Of a stretch of DNA of 14,925 nucleotides, positions 1 to 7,633 are shown in pieces (the first letter of the stretch is position 1; each line of letters begins with the position of its first letter). The DNA comes from MFAQ01 sp964592455 (GTDB lineage Bacteria; Patescibacteriota; Microgenomatia; UBA1400; MFAQ01): contig CAZQDQ010000013.1 of NCBI GenBank assembly GCA_964592455.1, positions 1-14,925 on the forward strand, given 5' to 3'. The translations under genes and the position numbers were made by a program. The notes beneath the pieces were generated by a model, which searched no databases, was not told the origin of the DNA, and saw only the letters and a program-made list of their open reading frames with translations.

Positions 1-1
1 A

Positions 2-730
2 GTGGCGTTTTTTTTTTTTGCTTACACAGGTGGAACCCGATCATATAACCAGCCAAGCTTAGATGGAGTATGGAAAAATATAGCCGCGATGACCATTTTG
101 TACGGACTTGGAAGTATACTTACTTTTTGGGCATATAAAACCGCCGAAGCATCTGAGATAGCAGTGATATTTTCTACAAGTGCTTTGTGGTCGGTGTTAG
201 CAGCAACAATATTACTAAACGAAAGAGTTGTAGCTAAACAGGCCGTTGGGATGCTGCTTGTTGTTCTAAGTCTAATAATAGTGAACATTCGCAAAACGAC
301 TTGGAATATTGGAAAGGGTCATATGTTGGCAATTCTTGGGGCGGCAATGTTTGGGGTCGCTTTTACAAATGACGCTTTTATATTGAATAGGTATGATAAC
401 GTTGCCTCTTACATGGTAATTGCTTTTGCTTTTCCATCGTTTGTATCTTTGCTATTTAAACCAAGCGCAGTTGTGGACATACCATATTTTTTAAGACCAA
501 AAGTACTAATACGCGTACTAATATGTTCATTTTCGTACTCACTTGCAGCAATAAGTATCTTTTCTGCTTTTAAGGCTGGTGGGCAAGCATCGGTTATTAA
601 TATGTTAAGGCAGTCAGGAGTAGTTTTTACAGTTGTTTTAAGTTATCTGTTTTTAAAAGAAAAAGACAATATGAGAAATAAAATAATTGGCGTGATTTTG
701 GCGATGGCCGGAGGACTACTCCTAGTGTAA
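2..730 (+). CDS. EamA/DMT-family permease, 5' end outside the window
   Basis: Membrane permease of the drug/metabolite transporter superfamily; the substrate cannot be read from sequence. The 242 visible residues hold about eight hydrophobic segments (roughly 26-44, 52-70, 79-95, 107-121, 135-152, 168-190, 197-218, 226-242). The two-repeat EamA architecture is visible because each half ends alike: a helix, a short acidic/basic turn (LLNER at 71-75, LFLKEK at 216-221), then a Gly-rich last helix (AVGMLL, IIGVILAMAGG). Full EamA proteins have about ten helices and 280-300 residues, so roughly 50 N-terminal residues lie upstream and the GTG at position 2 is probably not the real start. A run of twelve T encodes FFFF at residues 3-6. 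It converges directly on a gene remnant: its stop (728-730) is followed at once by that remnant's stop. A decayed second copy lies at 2971-3082. Confidence 0.85.
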   Translation: MAFFFFAYTGGTRSYNQPSLDGVWKNIAAMTILYGLGSILTFWAYKTAEASEIAVIFSTSALWSVLAATILLNERVVAKQAVGMLLVVLSLIIVNIRKTTWNIGKGHMLAILGAAMFGVAFTNDAFILNRYDNVASYMVIAFAFPSFVSLLFKPSAVVDIPYFLRPKVLIRVLICSFSYSLAAISIFSAFKAGGQASVINMLRQSGVVFTVVLSYLFLKEKDNMRNKIIGVILAMAGGLLLV

Positions 731-814
731 CTACTTAACCTGGTAAATATTGACTTCGCCGGAGGTGAAGATAGGCACTAGACCTAAACTTGATGGTGAT
801 AGGGTAAGTTTTTT
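731..814 (-). pseudogene. C-terminal remnant of a paralogue of the 1033-aa membrane protein
   Basis: Read on the minus strand, this stretch gives KKLTLSPSSLGLVPIFTSGE, then VNIYQVK and a TAG stop. The last residues of the large protein at 3079-6180 read KKLTLSASEIGLTPLFTSGE, then VNIYSVN and stop, so 20 of 27 residues match. Upstream (above 814) the match stops abruptly and an in-frame TAA follows four codons later, so only the tail of the gene is left. No start codon or ribosome site belongs to it. It keeps the same tail-to-tail arrangement with an EamA gene that the intact copy has with the EamA remnant at 2971-3082. I read it as debris from a duplicated or rearranged locus; it is very unlikely to be expressed as a protein. 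Confidence 0.8.
743..769. repeat. 27-bp perfect direct repeat, copy 1
   Basis: Bases 743-769 are identical to 3091-3117. The repeat encodes, on the minus strand, the shared tail FTSGEVNIY. It contains a small inverted repeat, CTTCGCC (754-760), loop GGA, GGTGAAG (764-770), with one G-T pair, so it could form a hairpin in RNA from either strand. Sequence on both sides has diverged. No T-run directly follows the stem, so calling it a terminator is speculative. Confidence 0.75.
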
Positions 815-836
815 CTTGTTTGATTATGTTGGCTTA

Positions 837-877
837 TTGATATTGATAATAGTTATATAAAAATATATTATCTAGTC
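837..877 (+). promoter_or_regulatory. Candidate leaderless promoter of the 686-aa gene
   Basis: TTGATA occurs twice in tandem (837-842, 843-848). The second copy is 17 bp upstream of TATTAT (866-871), a five-of-six match to the -10 consensus. Only six bases separate this box from the ATG at 878, which would place the transcription start at or next to the start codon. No Shine-Dalgarno sequence precedes the ATG. Inferred by eye only. Confidence 0.4.
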
Positions 878-2938
878 ATGCTTGATACAGATACTAGTAA
901 GCGTGATATTGAGAATAGAAGATTGAGGGTTGACAGTGCTGAGGTTAGATTTGAAGCGCACAAGAGTATGCTTGATTTTTTTCCTGATAAATCTATTTTT
1001 GATGAATTAGAAAGAAGTTTAGAGTTATACAAAAATACGGATTTCGTAGGTCTTCGTGAGGATACGTGCCGCTATTCTTTGTTAGAGGTTATAAGAAACA
1101 CCAACAGAAAAATGGCAGAATGGCCAAGTAGTTCGGAAAATAAATTTGTTGATAAGAGTGGTTTAACATCGGCACTGTCTGTTTTGGATGCCAAACCGAT
1201 TCATGATAATTTTTGTGTCAAACTTCAGGAACTAACTGCGGATTTTTTTGATGAGTTATCGAGACATTATCGACCGAGTGATAAGTTAATAGAGGAAAAG
1301 AGGTGGACGGAAGATTACGCTAAAAGATTTTTGTCGCGATTAGCTTACAGAGTATTTCAATCAGAACTTACGGATAAGAGTGATATTGTACACCTTGATG
1401 TAATAGTTCAGTTCTTTTTTGATTTACAAAAAAATGTAGAAAGGCTGTTAATAAACCAAAAAGAGCTAGCTGTAAACTTTTTGTTACAAAAAGAGAACCT
1501 AAGGCTTAGTAGAATTGAGTCGCCATGGAATTATATTGCGCAGGAAGAGGATGACAAGTTGAGGATTGCAGAACTAGAAAGAAAAGACGAGCTTGACCGT
1601 GTTGCCGAGACAATGTCAGGCGTTAGAAGAAACACCGAATCAATTAGAGGTGATTTGATTCCACGATTAATAGGGGAAAATGCAAGCACATTGAAGTCCT
1701 TTTGGGATATACACAAGGGAGAGTTCAAAGGAGATCCAATGTTGTTACAATCGCTTGCTGGTTCTAGGTCTGAGATCGACGAATATATTACAAGTGTTGG
1801 GTCGGGCAAGTTTTATGAGCGTAATATAGGTAATATAAGGACCGTTAACGTTATAACGGGTGGTTTCAGTCATATTCAAACTGCATATCTACCACATTTG
1901 CAGACGGATTTGTTTTTGGCTCTGGATTCTATTGGCAAAGATGTTGAGGAGGACGTTTTTTTGAACACACTAACTCTTGCAGATGCGGTTATGATTTCTT
2001 TGCATTTACCGTTTGACGGATCGGGAAGAACTATTGAAGACTTTTTTGTCTTCTTAGGAAAAAAAATGGGCTATCCCGTTACTTTCTCTGTACTAGGTTA
2101 TCGAGAAGTTGGTTCACCGTTCATTCTCTTGAGAGATAAAATTGCAAAGGAATTGAAGAAAGATATAAACAAATTTGCTTGTCAGAATTTAGGTTGTGGG
2201 GGGATGGAATTTTCTGACTCTGAGGCATCATCGAATATTCAGTTAAGTTTTAGCTGTGACCCTATTACTGCAGAAAGAGTTTTTGACTCTGAGAAAGTTT
2301 TAGTAACGTCTGAAATCATTAAAATGATAGCTAGTGGCAATCTATCTGGTTTGCTGGAGAAACTGCCAAGCCTTAAAAAAATGAGGGGCTTATGGGAAAC
2401 TGCAAGACGATTGAGTTTTGTGAAGGTACCGGAACAAATTAGGCATGATGTGGATATGATGGTTGCAAAAATTAGTGTGTTTAGTAAATTGCGAGTGCTA
2501 AGTAAAAATAACTTATCAAATTACAATTTACTAAAGGAGTCATATCCTGAAAGAGGTGACTATGTTCTGACTGAGAACATAATTTTGTTTTTGGAAAGTT
2601 TGCACAATTTGAACAAGAGCGATAAATTGGCTAGTCTGGAAAGTCGATTGGAAACAATGCTAGATAATCTTAAGGCTATTGAAAAAAGTGGAGAGGCTGG
2701 GTCATCTGTCGATAAGTTTCGCTTGACATATGAGAATGCACGGAAGTGGTTTAGGGTAATTAAGGGCTATGAGGAAATATTTGCACAGTTAGAAAGTATG
2801 AAGGGAGATGGTGGTGATTCGAGAAAAGTTGCACTATGTGTCGAGATGTTTGCTTTGAAGCAGTTTGGGAAACGTGGTGATAGAACGGCAGAGATTGTTA
2901 GATCTGAGTTATATCCTAATTTGCCACTGGTTGATTAA
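878..2938 (+). CDS. Large soluble protein with degenerate Fic-like core, function unknown
   Basis: I do not recognise the full-length 686-residue family. It has no signal peptide or membrane segment, so it is probably cytosolic. Residues 1-220 are mostly helical and charged; 222-250 is highly charged and may be a short coiled coil. Residues about 313-420 resemble a Fic fold: RTVNV at 321-325, a YLP turn at 337-339, a helix, then HLPFDGSGR at 376-384 followed by a helix ending MGYP (397-400). Against the Fic consensus HxFx(D/E)GNGRxxR, the His, Asp, both Gly and first Arg align, but Phe at position 3, Asn and the second Arg (here Glu387) are missing. Fic proteins usually transfer AMP or another phosphate-linked group to hydroxyl side chains; activity here is doubtful. 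No (S/T)xxxE(G/N) inhibitory motif was found. Residues 420-686 are again helical, with CxxxxC at 435-440 and no assignment. The start at 878 is the first ATG after an in-frame TGA at 821. Confidence 0.8.
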   Translation: MLDTDTSKRDIENRRLRVDSAEVRFEAHKSMLDFFPDKSIFDELERSLELYKNTDFVGLREDTCRYSLLEVIRNTNRKMAEWPSSSENKFVDKSGLTSALSVLDAKPIHDNFCVKLQELTADFFDELSRHYRPSDKLIEEKRWTEDYAKRFLSRLAYRVFQSELTDKSDIVHLDVIVQFFFDLQKNVERLLINQKELAVNFLLQKENLRLSRIESPWNYIAQEEDDKLRIAELERKDELDRVAETMSGVRRNTESIRGDLIPRLIGENASTLKSFWDIHKGEFKGDPMLLQSLAGSRSEIDEYITSVGSGKFYERNIGNIRTVNVITGGFSHIQTAYLPHLQTDLFLALDSIGKDVEEDVFLNTLTLADAVMISLHLPFDGSGRTIEDFFVFLGKKMGYPVTFSVLGYREVGSPFILLRDKIAKELKKDINKFACQNLGCGGMEFSDSEASSNIQLSFSCDPITAERVFDSEKVLVTSEIIKMIASGNLSGLLEKLPSLKKMRGLWETARRLSFVKVPEQIRHDVDMMVAKISVFSKLRVLSKNNLSNYNLLKESYPERGDYVLTENIILFLESLHNLNKSDKLASLESRLETMLDNLKAIEKSGEAGSSVDKFRLTYENARKWFRVIKGYEEIFAQLESMKGDGGDSRKVALCVEMFALKQFGKRGDRTAEIVRSELYPNLPLVD

Positions 2939-2958
2939 GATGGATAATGGTGGTTAGA

Positions 2959-2978
2959 TTAAAAGTAGAAACTTTTAA
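2959..2978. repeat. AT-rich inverted repeat after the 686-aa gene
   Basis: TTAAAAGT (2959-2966), loop AGAA, ACTTTTAA (2971-2978): a perfect 8-bp stem with a 4-base loop, 20 bp past the stop of the upstream gene. It could help end transcription between two converging genes, but the stem has only one G-C pair and no T-tract follows on either strand. Its right arm is also where similarity to the EamA gene begins, so it may mark a rearrangement junction. Confidence 0.35.
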
Positions 2979-3082
2979 CCAGCCAGATCTGGGTGGTGTT
3001 TGGATAAATATTGTGGCCTAATATGAGAAATAAAGCGATTGGAGCAGCCCTAGCAATGGCTGGTAGAGTGTTGCTTATCTAG
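2971..3082 (+). pseudogene. Second EamA permease copy, internally deleted remnant
   Basis: Two pieces of an EamA gene survive. Piece one (2974-3018) reads FNQPDLGGVWINIVA and matches YNQPSLDGVWKNIAA, residues 15-29 of the permease at 2-730. It then hits TAA at 3019. Piece two (3020-3082), in another frame, reads NMRNKAIGAALAMAGRVLLI and stop, matching the last 20 residues of that permease (NMRNKIIGVILAMAGGLLLV). About 193 codons present in the left copy are missing between them, with one extra base at the join. Many differences in piece two are at third codon positions (GCC/GCT, GGA/GGT, GCG/GCA), suggesting this copy was a functional, diverged paralogue before it decayed. Its TAG (3080-3082) overlaps the stop codon of the converging large membrane protein gene. 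Confidence 0.8.
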
Positions 3083-6000
3083 TTAACTGAGTAAATATTG
3101 ACTTCGCCGGAGGTGAATAATGGAGTAAGACCTATTTCTGAGGCGGAGAGAGTTAGTTTTTTGAGTGGGGTTTCGTAAACGTATGAGATGTTATTTTTTT
3201 GCAAAAATTGCTTTGCCCAAACTACATCCATGGTGTTATAAAACCTTTGTACGTTGTTGGCGCGGTTTTTGTAATCGATATTGGTAATATCGAGATTAAT
3301 GGTATCTGAGAGAAATTCTGGTTGACTAGTAAGGGCAGAGATGTAACTGCTTGAAACATAAGCATATTGCGGTTTGGGCGAGCTGACATTGTTGTTTGTA
3401 AAGATGGGTGAAAGAACAATCCCTTTAGCAGAACCCTTTAGTAAGTTAAGACCAACTAATTCTGTATAACTAATGCGTGACGCAGATCGATGGGTTAGGT
3501 AGTCCCTTAACGTACCAAGGGAGGTAAGTGTACCTATTAACAGAAGAGGGACTACCAAGTACTGATACTTGGAAATAAATTTGGCAGCCAAGATGCCGAG
3601 AAAAAACAAGGAGTAGTAAAGAAATTGAATTGTATTCCAGGGGTTGATACTTTGGGTAAATAGAAGCGGAATTAAAATACCCAGGTAAGTAATGGCTTTG
3701 ATTAGTGAACTAGTCTTAGTAAGGAAACCTAAGATACGAACACCTAAATTACCAATAATAAAGACTGACAAAGCAAAGAGATTAATAAGAATCAACTTAG
3801 AAAATGGTCCTGCCTGCTCATAGGTTTGCCAAGCCTGGACTAGTTTGAACCAATAAAGCCTGTCGGGTGAAGCAAACATGCTTTTTAGGAACCAGAGAGG
3901 TTGAAAGGAAAACGGAGAACCAGAGAAGGAAGCGAAGGGCAAAGTAAAAATAAGACCAACAATAAAAACTCCAAAAAAGAGTTTGTATTTTTTGCTTAAA
4001 AATAGTCCTGCAACTAAAAGAATAAAGGCATATATTTTTGTTTGGGCCAGTACTCCACCAAGCAATGAAAGGGTGATAAAGCTTGAGTCGGTCTCACCTT
4101 TCTCAAAAAATTTATTTAAAAAAACCAGCAAAATAATTAGCGAGAGAACAAAGGGAGGATTTAAAAACATAGAAACTGACTGATTTGCCCAAAAGACAGA
4201 CTCACTAGTAAACAGATTTTGCCCCATTGAAATACGAGGAATAAAACCTAATGAACCACCCAAAAAAGTAAAGACAAAAGCAAGGTTTTTTTGAAGTGAG
4301 CTGTATTTCCATTTATCTAGTAGTAAATTTAGATAGTAAACAAGCAAAAGAGAAGCACAGATGGGAAAAATCAAAAAGTAGATTGTATGGGGAGCGGTAA
4401 ATGTAAGGCGACTTAAAATTCCTAAAAGATAGTCAAAAACAAAATGATAATTTTTTAGGACTTCACCAGAAAATTGAGGGTGAGAAAGCGAAAAAGGATT
4501 TTGACGGAAGTGCTCAATTAGTGATAAATGAAAGACAGCATCGTGTCCATTTGGACCCCAAAAACCGAGACCAAAAGAGTTGAGGGTGCCACTTTTGTAC
4601 AGGGTTAAACCTGCGATAAGTGACAGAAAAAGGCCTACAATTGGTGGCTTTGGCTTTTTGAAAAATTTATACAGGAGAATTAAAAATAACAAAAGCCACA
4701 AGATTAGGGATTGGTATTGATGTTTAAAAGGTGTAGATGGGGTAAATATCCAGGTAGTTGTGGATCCATCGCTTACAACTTTGATTTCTTGACTGTTTAT
4801 GTTTGGAGGGGTAATCCCAGAAAAAGAAATTTTATCTGGGTAAAGAATAAGTCGCTTGTTGCCACTTACTAAAGTGGCTTTCCAATAGTCGGTGTATTTG
4901 TTGTAGACAAGTATTGACTGTGATAAATCAAAATCAATTAGATAGCTTTGGTCTTTGTATTTGACGGTATCTATTGTTGGTGGAATTTCGTGAAAAAGAC
5001 TAGTGTTTTGATTTGGAGTATTAAAGTGATCCTCATATATTTGACGGTTGTAAACACGCAAATCTAATAGTTTTGTTTGACCTTGGTCGGACTTTAGCCC
5101 TAAGCGATACCAAGGACTTTGGTACCAAGAAACTGTTTCTTTTGACTGATTGAGAGTATCTACTGTTTTATAAAAATAAGCTGGGGAGCTTTCTGGATAC
5201 CTGGCAAGAAACCAGTCGCCAAAGTCGGCAAGAAGAATGGGGCGTAAGTTGTACTTACCCATGGATGAATTTAAGGTTTGAAGAACATTTTTGATCTCGG
5301 TTTTGTAAGTAGCAAGGTGGTAGTCGTTTTCCAAGCCGATATTAAAGTGGGTAAACTCGTTGAAATCTTTTTGTGAATATTGTTTTAAAAGGTTTTGAAA
5401 GTAGCTAGTCCCAAGTCCTAAACCAGTGTAGTCGTTGATTTGGAAAGAATACATTGAAGAAATTCCGTCTCCATAGAAATGGTAAAGGTCTCGTGGGGCC
5501 CAGCGAACCATAGCCAAATTGACGCGCTCTTTTTGAGATTTGGCAGGGACCAAAGAATTGTTTTTATCAGGAAAATAAGGACTGCCTACATAACCACCCC
5601 ATAACCGATAGTGATCCATACTAAATTGATCATCACAGTTCATGGCTGCTAAAACGGAATATTTTCTTTGGAGATAATCTAAGGAAAAACTATCTAAGTG
5701 CCAAGCAGAAATAGATTTGGGGTATGTACCAAATCGAGAAAAGAAAGTCTGCATGTATTTGTCGATTAGTTTTATTCTTTCGAAATCTTGGTAACCAGAT
5801 AAAAAAATGCGATTGGCGTTAAAGATAGAAAATCCTGGTGGATAGCTGAGTCCAACTGATGCGACTAAACTAGGAGTGATTTCTAAAAATCCACCAAGGC
5901 TTTGAGTTTTATCCGTGCTAATCAAATTGGCAAAGTAACCGGAGATAGTAGCGTTTTCTAAGGCATCAAAACGAAGCATCCAGGTAATGGGGGTGCCGGA

Positions 6001-6180
6001 ATGAGTCGCCTCTTGGTAAAAAAAGGTAGGCAGATCGAGTGGGGATTGCTTGGTATTGCTCCAGCCTTCGAAACCTCTTACAGGGTTGCTAATGGTAACA
6101 AAGGTTTCAGGTTTAAAGGCAAAGGCTTGCCCAGAAAAACACAGAAAAAGGAATAGAAGATAAAGAATTTTTTTAAGCAT
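3079..6180 (-). CDS. Exported barrel-like domain fused to polytopic GT-C-like membrane domain
   Basis: A 1033-residue envelope protein in two parts. Residues 1-21 form a signal peptide or first membrane anchor (MLKKILYLLF, then LFLCFSGQAFA). Residues about 22-488 are hydrophilic and should lie outside the membrane. Blocks such as TWMLRFD (66-72), GGFLEITP (96-103), LSGYQDFERIKLID (127-140), WHLDSF (160-165), NCDDQ (181-185) and GSPYFPDKN (199-207) suggest a barrel related to polysaccharide deacetylases or glycoside hydrolases; this is inference, and no catalytic set is proven. From about 490 there are roughly a dozen hydrophobic segments, with GHDAVFH at 545-551 and NYHFVFDYL at 577-585, resembling the acidic first-loop region of GT-C enzymes. 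The ATG at 6180 is chosen over TTG at 6195 because it directly starts the signal peptide and leaves an 8-bp overlap with the flippase gene. It is last in the operon. A tail-only paralogue lies at 731-814. Confidence 0.8.
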   Translation of the reverse strand: MLKKILYLLFLFLCFSGQAFAFKPETFVTISNPVRGFEGWSNTKQSPLDLPTFFYQEATHSGTPITWMLRFDALENATISGYFANLISTDKTQSLGGFLEITPSLVASVGLSYPPGFSIFNANRIFLSGYQDFERIKLIDKYMQTFFSRFGTYPKSISAWHLDSFSLDYLQRKYSVLAAMNCDDQFSMDHYRLWGGYVGSPYFPDKNNSLVPAKSQKERVNLAMVRWAPRDLYHFYGDGISSMYSFQINDYTGLGLGTSYFQNLLKQYSQKDFNEFTHFNIGLENDYHLATYKTEIKNVLQTLNSSMGKYNLRPILLADFGDWFLARYPESSPAYFYKTVDTLNQSKETVSWYQSPWYRLGLKSDQGQTKLLDLRVYNRQIYEDHFNTPNQNTSLFHEIPPTIDTVKYKDQSYLIDFDLSQSILVYNKYTDYWKATLVSGNKRLILYPDKISFSGITPPNINSQEIKVVSDGSTTTWIFTPSTPFKHQYQSLILWLLLFLILLYKFFKKPKPPIVGLFLSLIAGLTLYKSGTLNSFGLGFWGPNGHDAVFHLSLIEHFRQNPFSLSHPQFSGEVLKNYHFVFDYLLGILSRLTFTAPHTIYFLIFPICASLLLVYYLNLLLDKWKYSSLQKNLAFVFTFLGGSLGFIPRISMGQNLFTSESVFWANQSVSMFLNPPFVLSLIILLVFLNKFFEKGETDSSFITLSLLGGVLAQTKIYAFILLVAGLFLSKKYKLFFGVFIVGLIFTLPFASFSGSPFSFQPLWFLKSMFASPDRLYWFKLVQAWQTYEQAGPFSKLILINLFALSVFIIGNLGVRILGFLTKTSSLIKAITYLGILIPLLFTQSINPWNTIQFLYYSLFFLGILAAKFISKYQYLVVPLLLIGTLTSLGTLRDYLTHRSASRISYTELVGLNLLKGSAKGIVLSPIFTNNNVSSPKPQYAYVSSSYISALTSQPEFLSDTINLDITNIDYKNRANNVQRFYNTMDVVWAKQFLQKNNISYVYETPLKKLTLSASEIGLTPLFTSGEVNIYSVN
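3091..3117. repeat. 27-bp perfect direct repeat, copy 2
   Basis: Identical to 743-769. Here it lies inside the intact coding end of the 1033-aa protein and encodes FTSGEVNIY. The stem of the internal hairpin is one pair shorter (3103-3108 with 3112-3117) because the next base differs. The intact reading frame makes this the better candidate for the ancestral context. Confidence 0.75.
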
Positions 6181-7633
6181 TTTTATTGCGGGCAAATTGA
6201 TGAATGGTTGTAAGTAATTGTCTGCCTTCTAACAAAATAACAGAAATGATATAAATTGTGAGGGAAATTGCAGAAGTAATAATGACTGCAGGTATAGACT
6301 GAATATAATTTGAGGTTAAATAGAGAAAGAAAATCATTAACATAGTTCCAATTAGACTGGTTTTAATTGAATCAAAGAGTTTAAAGGCTATTACCTTTTG
6401 AGAAACATAGATAGTAACAAGGGAACTGGTAGCAACAAGGCCGGTGGCGTAGGCCACTCCCATATAACCATACTTAATACTTAGTATGGGGAATAATATC
6501 CAGGTAAGGCTAGTCCACATAATCATTAATTTAAAAGTAATTTTGATGTTACCAGTGGCATTTAGTAAATTGGTGAGACTGGTGGAGAGACTTGCCCAAG
6601 CCGAGTTGTAAAGGTAGAAATACAAAGGAATAATAGCGGGAAGCCATTTTTGGTATCTAGGGATAGCGGTTGCTAGGGGGGCCGCTAAGAAACCCACGAG
6701 GACTAAACTAGGAAAAGTAATGAGACTTAAAAATTTGAGGTTAAGACTTACAGCTTTCGCCAACCTATCTGTCTCAGATTGAAGTCTGGCAAAAACTGGA
6801 AAAGAGACCTTGGTTACATTGTCCATAATGATTCTTAGAGGAAGACCAGCCCACTTACTAGCCCAACCGATGTAGCCAACCCCAGTAGCACCAATGACTT
6901 TACTAAGAAAGATAGTCATACCGTCGTCCTTTAGAATGGCTAAAAAAGTATTTGCCTGGTAGGGTATACCAAATTTAAGTAAAGAACTTATGGATTGGCG
7001 GTAAATGCCAAGGGTAGGTTTCCAAGGACTTACTATATAGATAGCAATCAGACCGATTGCGCCTCTTGCTAAAACAGCATAGGTAAAGCTAGTGATTCCG
7101 TAACCTTTGATGGCAAAGTAGACAGCAACTAAATTAAAGACCAAAGTCTCGAGCACCTGGGGAAAAATCAATTTCTGAAACTGGATTTCTCTTTCTAGTA
7201 AAACAGAGGGAATAGTTTTAAGTGAGCTGAGAAGGAAAGCTATCAGCATTCCGTAAAACAGAAAAAGCCCCTCTTGCGGTAAATTGTAGTAGCTTTTGAT
7301 ATTAGTTGAGAAAAAAGCCAGAATAAGAGCACCAGAAATTACAAGAAGTTGTTGGATGGTGAAGGTGGTAGCAAGATCCTCTTTGGTTAATCGATCCTTT
7401 TTCTGGATCAGAGCAGCGGCCAAACCAACGTCTGAGAAATAACCGAAAAAGTTAATGACCGATGAGACTAAGTAAAAAACACCATAAATTGCTGGATCAA
7501 GATAGTAGGTAAGGACAAGAGTAGCAACAAAAGAAATAATTTGAACCAGAAAAGTACGAGATATTAGAGCAACAACAGCAGAGACTGATCTTTTTTTTAT
7601 ATTTTGAGTATCTAAGTTATTTTCTGGATCCAT
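6173..7633 (-). CDS. Wzx-type polysaccharide flippase (MOP superfamily)
   Basis: Membrane protein expected to flip lipid-linked glycan from the inner to the outer face of the cytoplasmic membrane. The 486 residues, the usual length for the family, contain about 12-14 hydrophobic segments. The N-terminal part is typical of the Polysacc_synt_3/WzxC-like branch: a first long helix, YYLDPAIYGVF at 43-53, FGYFSDVGLAAALIQKKD at 63-80, and a polar stretch before LATTFTIQQ (87-95). The start is set at ATG 7633 (protein beginning MDPENN), not at TTG 7714: the longer version would add 27 residues unlike flippases and overlap the upstream gene by 98 bp instead of 17 bp. No Shine-Dalgarno sequence is seen, so translation is probably coupled to the upstream gene. 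The substrate cannot be inferred; no Wzy polymerase or initiating phosphoglycosyltransferase is in the window. Confidence 0.88.
   Translation of the reverse strand: MDPENNLDTQNIKKRSVSAVVALISRTFLVQIISFVATLVLTYYLDPAIYGVFYLVSSVINFFGYFSDVGLAAALIQKKDRLTKEDLATTFTIQQLLVISGALILAFFSTNIKSYYNLPQEGLFLFYGMLIAFLLSSLKTIPSVLLEREIQFQKLIFPQVLETLVFNLVAVYFAIKGYGITSFTYAVLARGAIGLIAIYIVSPWKPTLGIYRQSISSLLKFGIPYQANTFLAILKDDGMTIFLSKVIGATGVGYIGWASKWAGLPLRIIMDNVTKVSFPVFARLQSETDRLAKAVSLNLKFLSLITFPSLVLVGFLAAPLATAIPRYQKWLPAIIPLYFYLYNSAWASLSTSLTNLLNATGNIKITFKLMIMWTSLTWILFPILSIKYGYMGVAYATGLVATSSLVTIYVSQKVIAFKLFDSIKTSLIGTMLMIFFLYLTSNYIQSIPAVIITSAISLTIYIISVILLEGRQLLTTIHQFARNKNA

Noticed and set aside
1531..1809. 92-codon minus-strand open frame inside the 686-aa gene
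   Set aside because: Serine-rich, no motif, and fully antisense to a long plus-strand frame that has its own promoter-like region.
815..2970. Insertion sequence or transposon carrying the 686-aa gene
   Set aside because: No transposase or integrase motifs in the protein, no terminal inverted repeats at the segment edges and no short target duplication were found by eye; the flanking repeats are gene remnants.
2959..2978. Intrinsic terminator after the 686-aa gene
   Set aside because: The hairpin is AT-rich and has no T-run after it on either strand, so I list it only as an inverted repeat.
6178..6195. Longer start of the 1033-aa protein at TTG 6195
   Set aside because: ATG 6180 begins exactly at the basic N-terminus of the signal peptide and is the stronger start codon.
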